64,000 bases of DNA from Clostridiisalibacter paucivorans DSM 22131. Its GTDB lineage: Bacteria > Bacillota > Clostridia > Tissierellales > Clostridiisalibacteraceae. The stretch lies in contig NZ_JHVL01000002.1 of the NCBI RefSeq assembly GCF_000620125.1, positions 81,039-145,038 of the forward strand, read 5' to 3'. Below are positions 46,433 to 54,388 of this stretch, piece by piece (position 1 is the stretch's first letter; every line of letters begins with the position of its first letter). Under the pieces are notes generated by a model. The model made no database searches. It was not told the origin of the DNA and saw only the letters and a list, made by a program, of their open reading frames with translations. The translations under genes and the position numbers were made by a program.

Positions 46433-46842
46433 CCATTATGATGTAGCAAATATCACAATGTACAAAAAATACCAATTCTATATTTCCTTACTTAACTAAT
46501 TCAACAAAACTATCAAAACTCCTTCTAATTCCAGTAAATTTCTTTACTACACTAATATCTTTATCAAAACGATAAATGTCGTCGACCTCCAGGGGTTTTT
46601 GCACTACTGTAGGTCGACGACAAAACTACACATCTTATTTTTTATTAATATTATTCTACATATATATTATAAAACTTTCTAAAATTTAGATAAAAAAGCT
46701 TTTAGACCAAATCTATTTTTATCTAAAAAGACTTTATAAATACTAAATAAAATATATAGCCCCATATTATCCATTGATATAATTTATGTTAATTAACTTA
46801 TTATTTCATTATATTGTTCTCATGCAAAATCTCATACTTGAT
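46433..46842 (-). promoter_or_regulatory. CRISPR leader region with hairpin
   Basis: About 400 bases without a gene, adjacent to the youngest repeats. It holds a candidate promoter (46475-46504) and, at 46577-46622, a perfect 12-base inverted repeat TGTCGTCGACCT / AGGTCGACGACA with a 22-base loop. The hairpin is far more GC-rich than its surroundings. Confidence 0.65.
46475..46504 (-). promoter_or_regulatory. Candidate CRISPR array promoter
   Basis: Minus-strand TTGAAT (46499-46504) and TAGAAT (46475-46480) are 18 bases apart. The predicted start near 46468 leaves about 35 bases before the first repeat. Confidence 0.5.
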
Positions 46843-47016
46843 TTAAAACTGTGTTTCTATTAATTCACAAAACTTTTCTATAATTGCTCCAAAAAAAGAA
46901 GCTCCAGCTAATGCAAAAAGTATATATTTACGATTATCTTTTATATTGTTTTTGTGAATGCCATATCCTATTGCAAAAAATATTAAACCAAATATTAAGT
47001 AAATTAATGATTTCAT
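46843..47016 (-). CDS. Small membrane protein, 57 aa
   Basis: This short gene encodes MKSLIYLIFGLIFFAIGYGI, a basic loop (HKNNIKDNRKY) and a second hydrophobic segment ILFALAGASFFGAIIE, so two membrane helices. GGGAG lies six bases before the ATG at 47016; a second ATG one codon earlier is too close. A good promoter at 47069-47097 supports expression. I do not recognise a family. It lies between the CRISPR leader and the integrated element. Confidence 0.65.
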   Translation of the reverse strand: MKSLIYLIFGLIFFAIGYGIHKNNIKDNRKYILFALAGASFFGAIIEKFCELIETQF

Positions 47017-47068
47017 CATAATCTCCCTTCAAATATGTAATCAAATCCTGTAAATCTAATACATTTCT

Positions 47069-47097
47069 ATCCTACGACGTTCTAAATAAATTGTCAA
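47069..47097 (-). promoter_or_regulatory. Promoter of the small membrane protein
   Basis: TTGACA (47092-47097) and TAGGAT (47069-47074) on the minus strand, 17 bases apart. The predicted start is about 45 bases before the ATG. Confidence 0.65.
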
Positions 47098-47159
47098 TCC
47101 TTTATGAACAAATCTTTTTATAGCCTTTAATCAAAATATGACTATTATAAATCACAAAA

Positions 47160-47196
47160 AGCGGTATTACAATAATTTAAATTATTGCAATACCGC
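47160..47196. terminator. Strong bidirectional terminator
   Basis: A long stem (AGCGGTATT, AATAAT / ATTATT, AATACCGCT) with a TTAA loop has A5 before and T6 after it. It separates the tRNA-Arg remnant side from the small membrane gene. Confidence 0.85.
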
Positions 47197-47282
47197 TTTT
47201 TTAAAAGATCCATTCTATATAAAATAGTAACGGCCTTACTATATTATATATTACATACCTTTTATTTATATTATAAAAACAA

Positions 47283-47312
47283 CCCTGTAATTATTAAAAT
47301 TACAAGGTTTCT
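47283..47312 (-). terminator. Original terminator of tRNA-Arg, now left of the element
   Basis: Minus-strand stem AACCTTGTAATT / AATTACAGGGTT is followed by GTTTTTAT. It directly follows the displaced tRNA 3' fragment, indicating that the host tRNA gene originally ended here. Confidence 0.7.
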
Positions 47313-47367
47313 ATCTGGTGCGCCCAGGAGGATTTGAACCCCCGGCCTTCTGATTCGTAGTCAGACA
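47312..47367. repeat. attL: 56-bp direct repeat with tRNA-Arg 3' fragment
   Basis: Identical to 63692-63747 over 56 bases, exactly 16,380 bases apart. It contains the 3' 52 bases of tRNA-Arg (anticodon loop to CCA) and is the host-side remnant displaced by integration. Confidence 0.95.
47316..47367 (-). pseudogene. Displaced 3' fragment of tRNA-Arg
   Basis: The last 52 bases of tRNA-Arg (anticodon loop to CCA) without the 5' half, left at attL. It still precedes the original host terminator. Confidence 0.92.
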
Positions 47368-47597
47368 TAAATTTCCATTTAACGCAACCATTGAAATCAA
47401 GCCATTTCCAGCAACTTTTCAAAAATAAACATCATGATTGTTATCTATTATTTTTTTATTTAATAGTAATTATAACATAACTCATAATGCTTATTCAAAT
47501 AAAATATATAATTTTTATTACTATTTAGATTATAACGACCCTCTCATTTCCTTTCTAAGCCCTTTTAATGAACTTAGACATATTACAGGTCTATACA

Positions 47598-48716
47598 TTA
47601 ATAAATATATTCTATTGGCATATCTTTACTTATGCTAACCGTATTGTCACTTCTTAACGTTACAGTAAGTGTTATATTGCCAAAATCTAAACCTTTTAAT
47701 GTTATGTCCTTATCAGTTTGGGATATTATTTCTAAATTGTCAGTATCTCCTGTGATAGCAAAATCTACTGGCTCATCAACCAAAGTATCATTATTATAAA
47801 CTTTAGCAGTAAATGTATTTTCGTAATCTATTATTACTCTAGGGTCATTAAGTGAATTTTCTAATTGAATAGTATAATTATTTACTATCGCTTCTTCTAT
47901 ATTTATTGTTATTGTATCACTTACATTTTGATAATTAACAGTTATATCTACTGTCCCTGCTCTTATTGGCGTAACAAGTCCATTAGCATCTACTGTAACA
48001 ACTGTATCATCGCTACTTGTAAATGTTAATGTAGGATTTTCTACAACTATATCATTTTTCTTTGCTACTATATCCAGTTGTACTGTATCATCGGTGGTTA
48101 TAGTTCCTACTTGATTACTTATGGCAATTGTATATGTATCCTCAAATTTCCACCTATCTGCTATTTCTAGTTCTTTATCATCATCGGCATTAAATGTATC
48201 CATTGTAGCATATATTTTTAATATTCCTTTTTCTGTACTTGTTATGTTTGTTATAGCCCATGCACTATTCATTTTGATAAATCTGTCTTTAACATTTATT
48301 TTACTTGTCGTTGTATCCTCTTTTAACAATAATACTAACTCTCCTTTTCCAGTTTGAAAATACTGATTACTTTCTATATCTTGTATTCCTTCATTAATAA
48401 CAACTGGAATAAAATGTACTTCCCTATCTATTATAAATTTAACAATATATTTAATTCTCCTTACTATAAATTTAGTATATACATTATTTGTTGACTCATC
48501 TTCATGTATTACTAGATAATCTAATCCTAATAAGTTTATATAATCTCCTTGCTTAACCTTTCCTTTTTCTGTAAATAGATACTTATGGTCTTTTGTCGAT
48601 ACTGCATCGTTGTACTCTTTCGTAAATATTCGTATATCTTCTACACCATTCAAAGTAGCAGTATAGCCAAATTTTTTCAAATGATATAAAAATTGAGTTT
48701 TTAACGGATTTAACAT
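47598..48716 (-). CDS. Head-connector-like protein with Ig-like (BIG2) domain
   Basis: The 372-residue protein has an N-terminal region (residues 1-110) like phage head-closure or connector proteins, with TEKGKVKQGDYINLLGLDYLVI, then a beta-rich middle, and an Ig-like BIG2 domain (VDANGLVTPIRAGTVDITVNY, residues 245-275) followed by another beta domain. Ig domains decorate many phage virions. It is the last gene of the element. A joining role between head and helper tail is inferred from position and the N-terminal region; function is not proven. Confidence 0.6.
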   Translation of the reverse strand: MLNPLKTQFLYHLKKFGYTATLNGVEDIRIFTKEYNDAVSTKDHKYLFTEKGKVKQGDYINLLGLDYLVIHEDESTNNVYTKFIVRRIKYIVKFIIDREVHFIPVVINEGIQDIESNQYFQTGKGELVLLLKEDTTTSKINVKDRFIKMNSAWAITNITSTEKGILKIYATMDTFNADDDKELEIADRWKFEDTYTIAISNQVGTITTDDTVQLDIVAKKNDIVVENPTLTFTSSDDTVVTVDANGLVTPIRAGTVDITVNYQNVSDTITINIEEAIVNNYTIQLENSLNDPRVIIDYENTFTAKVYNNDTLVDEPVDFAITGDTDNLEIISQTDKDITLKGLDFGNITLTVTLRSDNTVSISKDMPIEYIY

Positions 48717-48926
48717 ATTATATCACCTTCCTATTATTTATTTTTCCAGTATATAAAATTTTAAGCCCCTAAAATTAATTAAAGGACTAATAGGTCTATT
48801 AAGTACCTAAAAGCCCTTAGAAGTCCATATATCAATAAATGGTATATAAAACAGGGTATAAACTATGTTATTAACTGTCTATATGTATTATTATTTATCA
48901 TTTATGATAAGGTTTATTATGATATA
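48717..48926. other. Intergenic region between connector-like genes
   Basis: About 210 bases with no gene. It includes AATAGGTCTATTAAG at 48789-48803, which is repeated exactly at 61656-61670 near the other end of the element. Confidence 0.5.
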
Positions 48927-49265
48927 TTATTTCCTTGTAAACAGTAAACTTACATTACTATATCCTGCATCTGCATCCTCTATATCCATAATCCTATTCC
49001 TTATTTTTTCTATTCTATTTTCAAGATATTTTATTGCTTGACTTGTAGTTTGAAACTCTGTATCTATCTTTCTCATAAGGTCTACATCATTGGCTACTGC
49101 CTCCAATATATCTACTACAGTATATAATAAATCTCTTTGATTGAGGTCTTTGTTATAGGTATCATCACCATTTAAGCCATTTTCAGATAAAAATATTTTA
49201 TACTCATTGTCGGTGAAATATTCTTTATGATTAAGTTCTAATTTTAATCGTTCTAAGTTTGTCAT
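48927..49265 (-). CDS. Phage-like helical protein, possible head completion/adaptor
   Basis: The 112-residue protein is almost entirely helical and acidic, with a long coiled-coil-like stretch (residues 50-95). I do not recognise a named family. AAAGGA lies eight bases before the ATG. Position next to the Ig-domain connector suggests a structural or adaptor role; that is inference from context only. Confidence 0.6.
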   Translation of the reverse strand: MTNLERLKLELNHKEYFTDNEYKIFLSENGLNGDDTYNKDLNQRDLLYTVVDILEAVANDVDLMRKIDTEFQTTSQAIKYLENRIEKIRNRIMDIEDADAGYSNVSLLFTRK

Positions 49266-49394
49266 ATTATCAATCCTTTCTTATTTAATTAGGACTCACC
49301 ACACCACTGTAAGTCATTTTTTTAATGGTTCAAGATGGAACTTTAAAAGTTAGTATGGTTCTGATAGAACTTTACTAAATATATTTATATATTA

Positions 49395-49428
49395 AAAAAG
49401 GCACATCGACTAAATCGAAGTACCTTTA
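49395..49428 (-). terminator. Terminator of the accessory module
   Basis: Minus-strand stem AAGGTAC, TCGA / TCGA, GTGCCTT with a short loop is followed by TTTTTT. It overlaps the stop of the small gene at 49410. Confidence 0.75.
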
Positions 49429-49601
49429 AAAATTATTTTAATATCAATAAATTCTTCCATATGTTTTTTTGCACTCTCTTCACTATATCCATATTTAAAT
49501 TGATTTTTTCCATCAATACGAATTATAGCCCTATATTTGTATTCTTCATGGTTGTATGTTTGTATATAGTATTTAATACCTTTGTATGTATATTCTTCGA
49601 T
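49410..49601 (-). CDS. Small hypothetical protein with apparent AUC start
   Basis: An open frame of 63 residues (EEYTYKGIKYYIQTYNHEEYKY at its start) has no ATG, GTG or TTG at its beginning, but a strong AAGGAGGG lies six bases before an in-frame ATC. The ribosome site overlaps the stop of the upstream gene. The protein resembles small beta-rich cargo proteins and I do not recognise it. Third gene of the accessory module, ended by a terminator. Confidence 0.5.
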   Translation of the reverse strand: MEEYTYKGIKYYIQTYNHEEYKYRAIIRIDGKNQFKYGYSEESAKKHMEEFIDIKIIFKGTSI

Positions 49602-49612
49602 ATTATCCCTCC

Positions 49613-49927
49613 TTAGTCAACTTTTTTAATATTTACATCAACATTATTTTTCTCATGAACTATAAGTATAATATTGTTATTTTCATCAATTATTTTCTCT
49701 ACTACTTGATAACACATTATAAAATCATTTTTACATGGTACTCTTTCATTAATTGAATATCTAATATATGTATCTCCAATTTTTAGTTTTTCAGCAATAT
49801 TATATTCAATTTCATGGTTAGAAATCCCACCAATGTCATTATGATAAAATAACATTATTGCAGTGTCGCTTTTATTGTAAATATCTTCGATACTATTTTT
49901 TATTAAATTAGCAATGTCTTTATTCAT
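49613..49927 (-). CDS. Hypothetical accessory protein, 104 aa
   Basis: A soluble, acidic protein with SDTAIMLFYHNDIGGISNHE and IILIVHEKNN. I do not recognise the family. It lies between a small membrane protein and the AUC-start gene in a short module with its own upstream region and terminator, inside the head-gene region, so it is probably cargo rather than a virion part. Confidence 0.65.
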   Translation of the reverse strand: MNKDIANLIKNSIEDIYNKSDTAIMLFYHNDIGGISNHEIEYNIAEKLKIGDTYIRYSINERVPCKNDFIMCYQVVEKIIDENNNIILIVHEKNNVDVNIKKVD

Positions 49928-49947
49928 AGAACTCCCCCTCTTTATTG

Positions 49948-50250
49948 TTAACTATTAGTTTTCTCTTTCTCACTATTTTCATGATTATCTTCTTTTGATT
50001 TATTGTCATCCATCTTTTCTAATATCAACATCGTAGAACCTAATATAGTAAATAATAGTGCTAGTACAAAATATCCAGTAGCATAATTACTATTGATTAT
50101 GTAGTTATAAGCATCTCCACCAACATATGCATTAGTGCCACTATCAAGAATACTGTCTAAGTTTTTATAAGCAAATATTTTGTAAAATCCATAACATATA
50201 AAGCCACCACTAATTAAGTAGAATATGCGACCTAAATTCCCTCTATCCAT
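49948..50250 (-). CDS. Small membrane protein of the accessory module
   Basis: The 100-residue protein has two membrane segments (residues 8-24 and 58-78), with DSGTNAYVGGDAYNYIINSNYATGYFVLA between and at the start of the second, and a charged cytoplasmic tail. Similar small membrane proteins with NAYVGGDAYNYIIN are common in Firmicutes without known function. AGAGGGGG precedes the ATG. As first gene of an isolated module in a satellite, a role in superinfection exclusion or defence is possible but unproven. Confidence 0.7.
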   Translation of the reverse strand: MDRGNLGRIFYLISGGFICYGFYKIFAYKNLDSILDSGTNAYVGGDAYNYIINSNYATGYFVLALLFTILGSTMLILEKMDDNKSKEDNHENSEKEKTNS

Positions 50251-50273
50251 ATATGATACCCCCTCTTTTCTTT

Positions 50274-50282
50274 ATTTTAGCA
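50274..50282 (-). promoter_or_regulatory. Extended -10 promoter of the accessory module
   Basis: Minus-strand TGC followed by TAAAAT lies about 24 bases before the ATG of the small membrane protein. No good -35 box is seen, so this is a tentative call. Confidence 0.4.
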
Positions 50283-50355
50283 TAATATTGTCCCATTTTC
50301 CATATATAACATATATTAAATTTTATTGGCAGAAAAAAAGTAGGTTAACTATAAA

Positions 50356-50446
50356 CAAAAAATTGGAAAAGGGGTATTGCTTGCAAAATATGTTAGTCGT
50401 ATAATTTTTATTTTGCGACAAACCTTTTATTTCCAATTAAATTATA
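50356..50446 (-). ncRNA. Candidate small RNA of about 80 nt in the satellite
   Basis: A TATAAT (50441-50446) precedes an RNA that would fold from its first bases: TTGGAAA pairs with TTTCCAA, and inside, GCAAAAT pairs with ATTTTGC. The 3' strand of the outer stem is followed by TTTTTTG, as in an intrinsic terminator. A GTCG / CGAC match between stem and loop would allow an alternative fold. The -35 box is weak. It may also act simply as a terminator. Confidence 0.4.
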
Positions 50447-51013
50447 CTATACTTTATAAATGGCTATATTATCGCATTTGTAAAGGTTTATATATTTTCG
50501 TATAAGTGCATATAATGTGTATTATATTTACTTAGATATATTTGTGTTTATATCGCTTACAAAATATCTATTATTTATCCTATTTTATTACAATTATTGT
50601 TTATTATTTACAATTACATGTAATATATTTACAATTACTATTTCCATGTATATTTTTATATTTATTTACAATCATTTCAATATTATATACTCCCTGTAGG
50701 TATATTTAGATATAGGATATATTATGCTTTATTATAGTAAAGTGTACGGATTTCCATACATAACAGACAAATTTTTACAGGTCAATTCTGTATCATTATG
50801 TTACACTTTATTACGCTAATAACATATGAGCAACCATTCATATGAACAACCATTCACATATCCTATTCAACATACCCCTAGAGGTATATATTGCCATCAC
50901 TCAAAACGATAGCGACTACCACCAAACACACCATATCCATATACACAAATATGTCTTATATATCCCTTATTTATTTCCATTATACAACTGTATTAGCGTT
51001 TGTATTATCTTCC

Positions 51014-52297
51014 CTACCCTTCATGGTCTATTCGTTTTAGTTCTGTATCTATATCACTTGTCAATGGTGATTTTTCTATATATGTCCTTATACTTAATGC
51101 ACCATCTTGATACTGTTTAGATAATTGGTCTATCCTCTCTGACTCATCAATAGGACGGTTATAATTAAACTCTACATCAATATAATCATCTACATTAAAC
51201 TTTATACCCTGCTTATTTAATAGTATATCTATCTTATCTGCTCTTGTATCAAACCCATCTCTAAGATAAACCTCTAATTCCCTAGCCATATTATCTAGAT
51301 TTTGATATAGTATCTTTAAACTAACCTCACTAACATTGGCTATATTTGACTGTCCGAACATATGTGAAGGTACACCACTAATAACCACCAACTGTTCAAC
51401 TAAAGCATTATATAACATCTTAATACTATTAGAGTCCAAATTAGCCACTGCATACTTAAAGTCCCCATCATCCAATGACAACATATAACCTACTGCATCT
51501 GCATCTATTGTCCCTTCTATCCTCTGTCCAGTAGTATAACTAATAGGATTTAGTGATAATATAGTTATAGCATCATCCATCTTGTTAAGCAAATACTCCA
51601 CCTTATTTAATATTGGCTTTATATCCTCTAATAAACTTCTACCAAAATAATCATCAGTATCATTTACATTATGGTAATGAATAGGTAATCCAGTTAAATT
51701 AACTACACTATCATCCTTAATGTAATTGCCACCCTTATTAGTCCATCTATCAACTTTATCACTACTATATACAGTATAGTATTCTATATTTGATAGTGCA
51801 TCTGTATAGTATTCTATAAAGCCCACATAGTCCCCTGTATTATCGTAAACAGGATAACTGTCCTCGCTTGGGATTAACTTTGATGTAATCCTTCCATCCT
51901 TGTAATATACATATTCAAATACATCACCATATTTATTAATCTTGTCAACGATCTTGTAATTGGTACTATGGAATTTACCACGTCTAAATACACGATTATA
52001 TACCTTAACTTTATCATCTGTACCAGTTAAACTAACCCTCTTACCTACAATATAACTATTATGTGTACGAACTATTGATTTAGCCGTCTGTAATATCATT
52101 TTGCTTACTTTAAGTTCCTTATCCTTGTAAACTATATCTTCCCTTTCTAATACCTTGTGGTTCTTACCATCTAAATAATTTTTATTGTCTAACACCTTAC
52201 TTATTCTGCTTATATGATGTGCTTGTTTAACTTCTTCTGCAAACCAAAAAGGATTATTATTATATGTATCACTTATATATTTATTTAATTTATTCAT
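51014..52297 (-). CDS. Phage portal protein (SPP1 gp6-like)
   Basis: The 427-residue protein follows the SPP1-type portal layout: KMILQTAKSIVRTHNSYIVGK near residue 65, a stem/wing region with FGRSLLEDIKPILNKVEYLLNKM, and GVPSHMFGQSNIANVSEVSLKILYQNLDNMA near residue 310. Twelve copies form the DNA gate of the capsid. AAGGAGG precedes the ATG. The large terminase is directly upstream. It is full length. Confidence 0.92.
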   Translation of the reverse strand: MNKLNKYISDTYNNNPFWFAEEVKQAHHISRISKVLDNKNYLDGKNHKVLEREDIVYKDKELKVSKMILQTAKSIVRTHNSYIVGKRVSLTGTDDKVKVYNRVFRRGKFHSTNYKIVDKINKYGDVFEYVYYKDGRITSKLIPSEDSYPVYDNTGDYVGFIEYYTDALSNIEYYTVYSSDKVDRWTNKGGNYIKDDSVVNLTGLPIHYHNVNDTDDYFGRSLLEDIKPILNKVEYLLNKMDDAITILSLNPISYTTGQRIEGTIDADAVGYMLSLDDGDFKYAVANLDSNSIKMLYNALVEQLVVISGVPSHMFGQSNIANVSEVSLKILYQNLDNMARELEVYLRDGFDTRADKIDILLNKQGIKFNVDDYIDVEFNYNRPIDESERIDQLSKQYQDGALSIRTYIEKSPLTSDIDTELKRIDHEG

Positions 52298-52454
52298 GTT
52301 ATACCTCCTTAAATTTTGGAATTAGGACTGTCCTTATCCCCTTTAATGTCAAACCGCCATTATGGCGTCTTGTTTTGCCATTATGACACCTCTTCACATT
52401 TTGAGTGTGTTGTAATCAAATTTGTGATACCTTACTATCCGACAACCTTGTCAA

Positions 52455-53996
52455 TTAACTCTTATAATAAATTCCTGCATCCATACCAATTAAAGCCATA
52501 GCAGTAGCCATTACTGTATCATCGTGGAAATTCTTCTGTGCTTGATTTTTACCATCTATAGATACAAATACATTCATTTCCTTTAGTAAATATTTACTAT
52601 TAATAAGTACCTGTCCTTCTTCAAACTTTTCTCTAAATCCGTTAATCATCAATGGTCTTGACTTTGAGTCCGTACTAAATCCTATTTTCTTTTTAGCCCT
52701 ACCTCTAGCATCATACGACTTATATTTGTGCATATTCTTATACTTGTAATCGTATCTAAGTTTCGATACTACTGTATGTCCTGCACTTGCTTTTTCGACT
52801 ACTAAATAACCATTGTTATAGTATTTGCCTATGTTATATACCACTTCTGCAAACTTATGTGGTGGTATCTTATTCGACCTAAACTCTGCACATTGTACGC
52901 CATCTGAATTGAACACTTCACAAACAGAATAATCCTGTTTTAACCCTTCGCCACTGTCAACACCGATATAATATTTATTATCCTTCTTAGGTTTTTCCCA
53001 TATAAAAAAAGAACTATTGTAATACTGTTTTAAAGTATTAGACAAGTCCTTTAATTGGTTTCTATTAAGATGTTTAGGTATATACCTTATTCTTTCTATT
53101 ATCTTTTTAGAATTAAATACATTGTTTCCTGTACTAATAAATGCTTCAACTGGCGTTGCAGGAAACTCTTGTTTAAACTGTTCTAAACTACTATTTGCTA
53201 TTTTTAATCTTCTCCACATTAACTGTTCCATTGTAGCCCCTTTATCAAGTAGGTCTAATTCCTCTGCATCCAGTTCTGCTTTAGTTAGTATCTTACCGTT
53301 ATGTCTTGCTTTCCACATTTTAACTGCATTAATATAATCCTGTTTAAACATAGTTTTATTTTCATACCAGTTAGCAAAATAAGGTATATACATATTCTCG
53401 CCATTACTTGCTTTATTCCATAACTCACTAAAATAATTTAGTCCATTGGCAGTTGACTCTAATACTATTTTACCCTGTGGAACTAATGCCTGTTCTATAG
53501 CCAACAACTGTTTATTAATTGTATCCTTCATAAATCCAACTTCGGACAGATGGGCAAATTTAATTGTTAAACCCCTTGCAACATCTTTATTACCACAAGT
53601 ACAAACTATTATTCTACTTCCATTTGTAAACTTTAATTCCTTTTTATTGTTATTTACAAGTGTAGGTCTTAAAACCTTTGGAATTGTCCAATACATCTGT
53701 TTTAACTTCTCGAATATACCAGTCGCACTATCTATCGAATAAGACATAAGTAAACACGTTGAATTGGCTTGTGTTGTTGCTATCCATAAAGAATAGGCAG
53801 TCATTAAAACAGAAAATCCCAACTGCCTACTTTTAAGTATAATATTATATTTATCCATACCACCTAAAAATTCATCTTGCAACTCATTCAACTTGAAGGG
53901 TACAACCTTACCTTCTTTATTGGCTATCCTTAAAAAATTCACTATCCAAAGTTTGGAATTGCTTAATACTTTTTTTAATTTATCTGCATTAGTCAT
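52455..53996 (-). CDS. terL: Terminase large subunit (TerL)
   Basis: The 513-residue protein has an ATPase domain with a Walker A-like KSRQLGFSVL near residue 55 and Walker B-like FAHLSEVG near 150, then an RNase-H-like nuclease domain with YYIGVDSGEG near 345 and NFHDDTVMATAMAL near 495. It powers DNA packaging and cuts the genome. It overlaps the small terminase gene by eight bases. Full length, so the element can package itself. Confidence 0.95.
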   Translation of the reverse strand: MTNADKLKKVLSNSKLWIVNFLRIANKEGKVVPFKLNELQDEFLGGMDKYNIILKSRQLGFSVLMTAYSLWIATTQANSTCLLMSYSIDSATGIFEKLKQMYWTIPKVLRPTLVNNNKKELKFTNGSRIIVCTCGNKDVARGLTIKFAHLSEVGFMKDTINKQLLAIEQALVPQGKIVLESTANGLNYFSELWNKASNGENMYIPYFANWYENKTMFKQDYINAVKMWKARHNGKILTKAELDAEELDLLDKGATMEQLMWRRLKIANSSLEQFKQEFPATPVEAFISTGNNVFNSKKIIERIRYIPKHLNRNQLKDLSNTLKQYYNSSFFIWEKPKKDNKYYIGVDSGEGLKQDYSVCEVFNSDGVQCAEFRSNKIPPHKFAEVVYNIGKYYNNGYLVVEKASAGHTVVSKLRYDYKYKNMHKYKSYDARGRAKKKIGFSTDSKSRPLMINGFREKFEEGQVLINSKYLLKEMNVFVSIDGKNQAQKNFHDDTVMATAMALIGMDAGIYYKS

Positions 53997-54375
53997 TTAT
54001 ATCAATCCCATCAAGGATTTTACTTAATTCATCTTCTTTGTCATCTGCCAAAAATTCCTTACTAAAATCTGCTAAAAATTTAGCCGACTGAACATCTCCA
54101 CTTAATGCTTGTTCGTACATCTTATCGTATATATTTTTCATTTTTGGCAGATGTAATAATCGCATATAATATTTTATTGCTTTTGCCACTTTTGGCTCTA
54201 GTACCCACTGTTCTGCTGTTTCATAATTAATATTATGTAAAAACTTCTTAGACAATTCCTCGAACGGTTCTCTATCCTCTTTTGGGGAACAATACCATTT
54301 TACAAAGTATGCTTTTCTTTCTTTTACACTTTTTTTTAATTCCATAAACGGTGTAACTGTTTTAGTCCCTGCCAT
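53989..54375 (-). CDS. terS: Terminase small subunit (phBC6A51-like helix-turn-helix protein)
   Basis: From ATG 54375 (behind AAAGGATGATTTGC) the protein has about 128 residues with a helical DNA-binding N-terminus and a C-terminal DKMYEQALSGDVQSAKFLADFSKEF stretch common in Firmicute phage small terminases. It overlaps terL by eight bases, the usual terS-terL coupling. TerS recognises the packaging site, so packaging specificity here would be that of the satellite. Confidence 0.82.
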   Translation of the reverse strand: MAGTKTVTPFMELKKSVKERKAYFVKWYCSPKEDREPFEELSKKFLHNINYETAEQWVLEPKVAKAIKYYMRLLHLPKMKNIYDKMYEQALSGDVQSAKFLADFSKEFLADDKEDELSKILDGIDIND

Positions 54376-54388
54376 GCAAATCATCCTT

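Larger units (their letters stand above)
50251..51013. other. Long intergenic region of the element (about 760 bp)
   Basis: No convincing protein gene. It contains an extended -10 promoter for the accessory module (50274-50282), a candidate small RNA (50356-50440), four spaced TTACAATT-type repeats (50588-50673) and a 16-base tandem repeat (50824-50855). The AT content is extreme in 50,500-50,700. Confidence 0.6.

Noticed and set aside
50842..51120. A 92-codon plus-strand frame overlapping the portal gene end
   Set aside because: It overlaps a strong coding gene on the other strand, has low-complexity His/Tyr/Leu composition and no ribosome site.
52300..52454. A 10-codon frame with RBS between terL and portal
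   Set aside because: Too short to support as a gene; probably spacer sequence.
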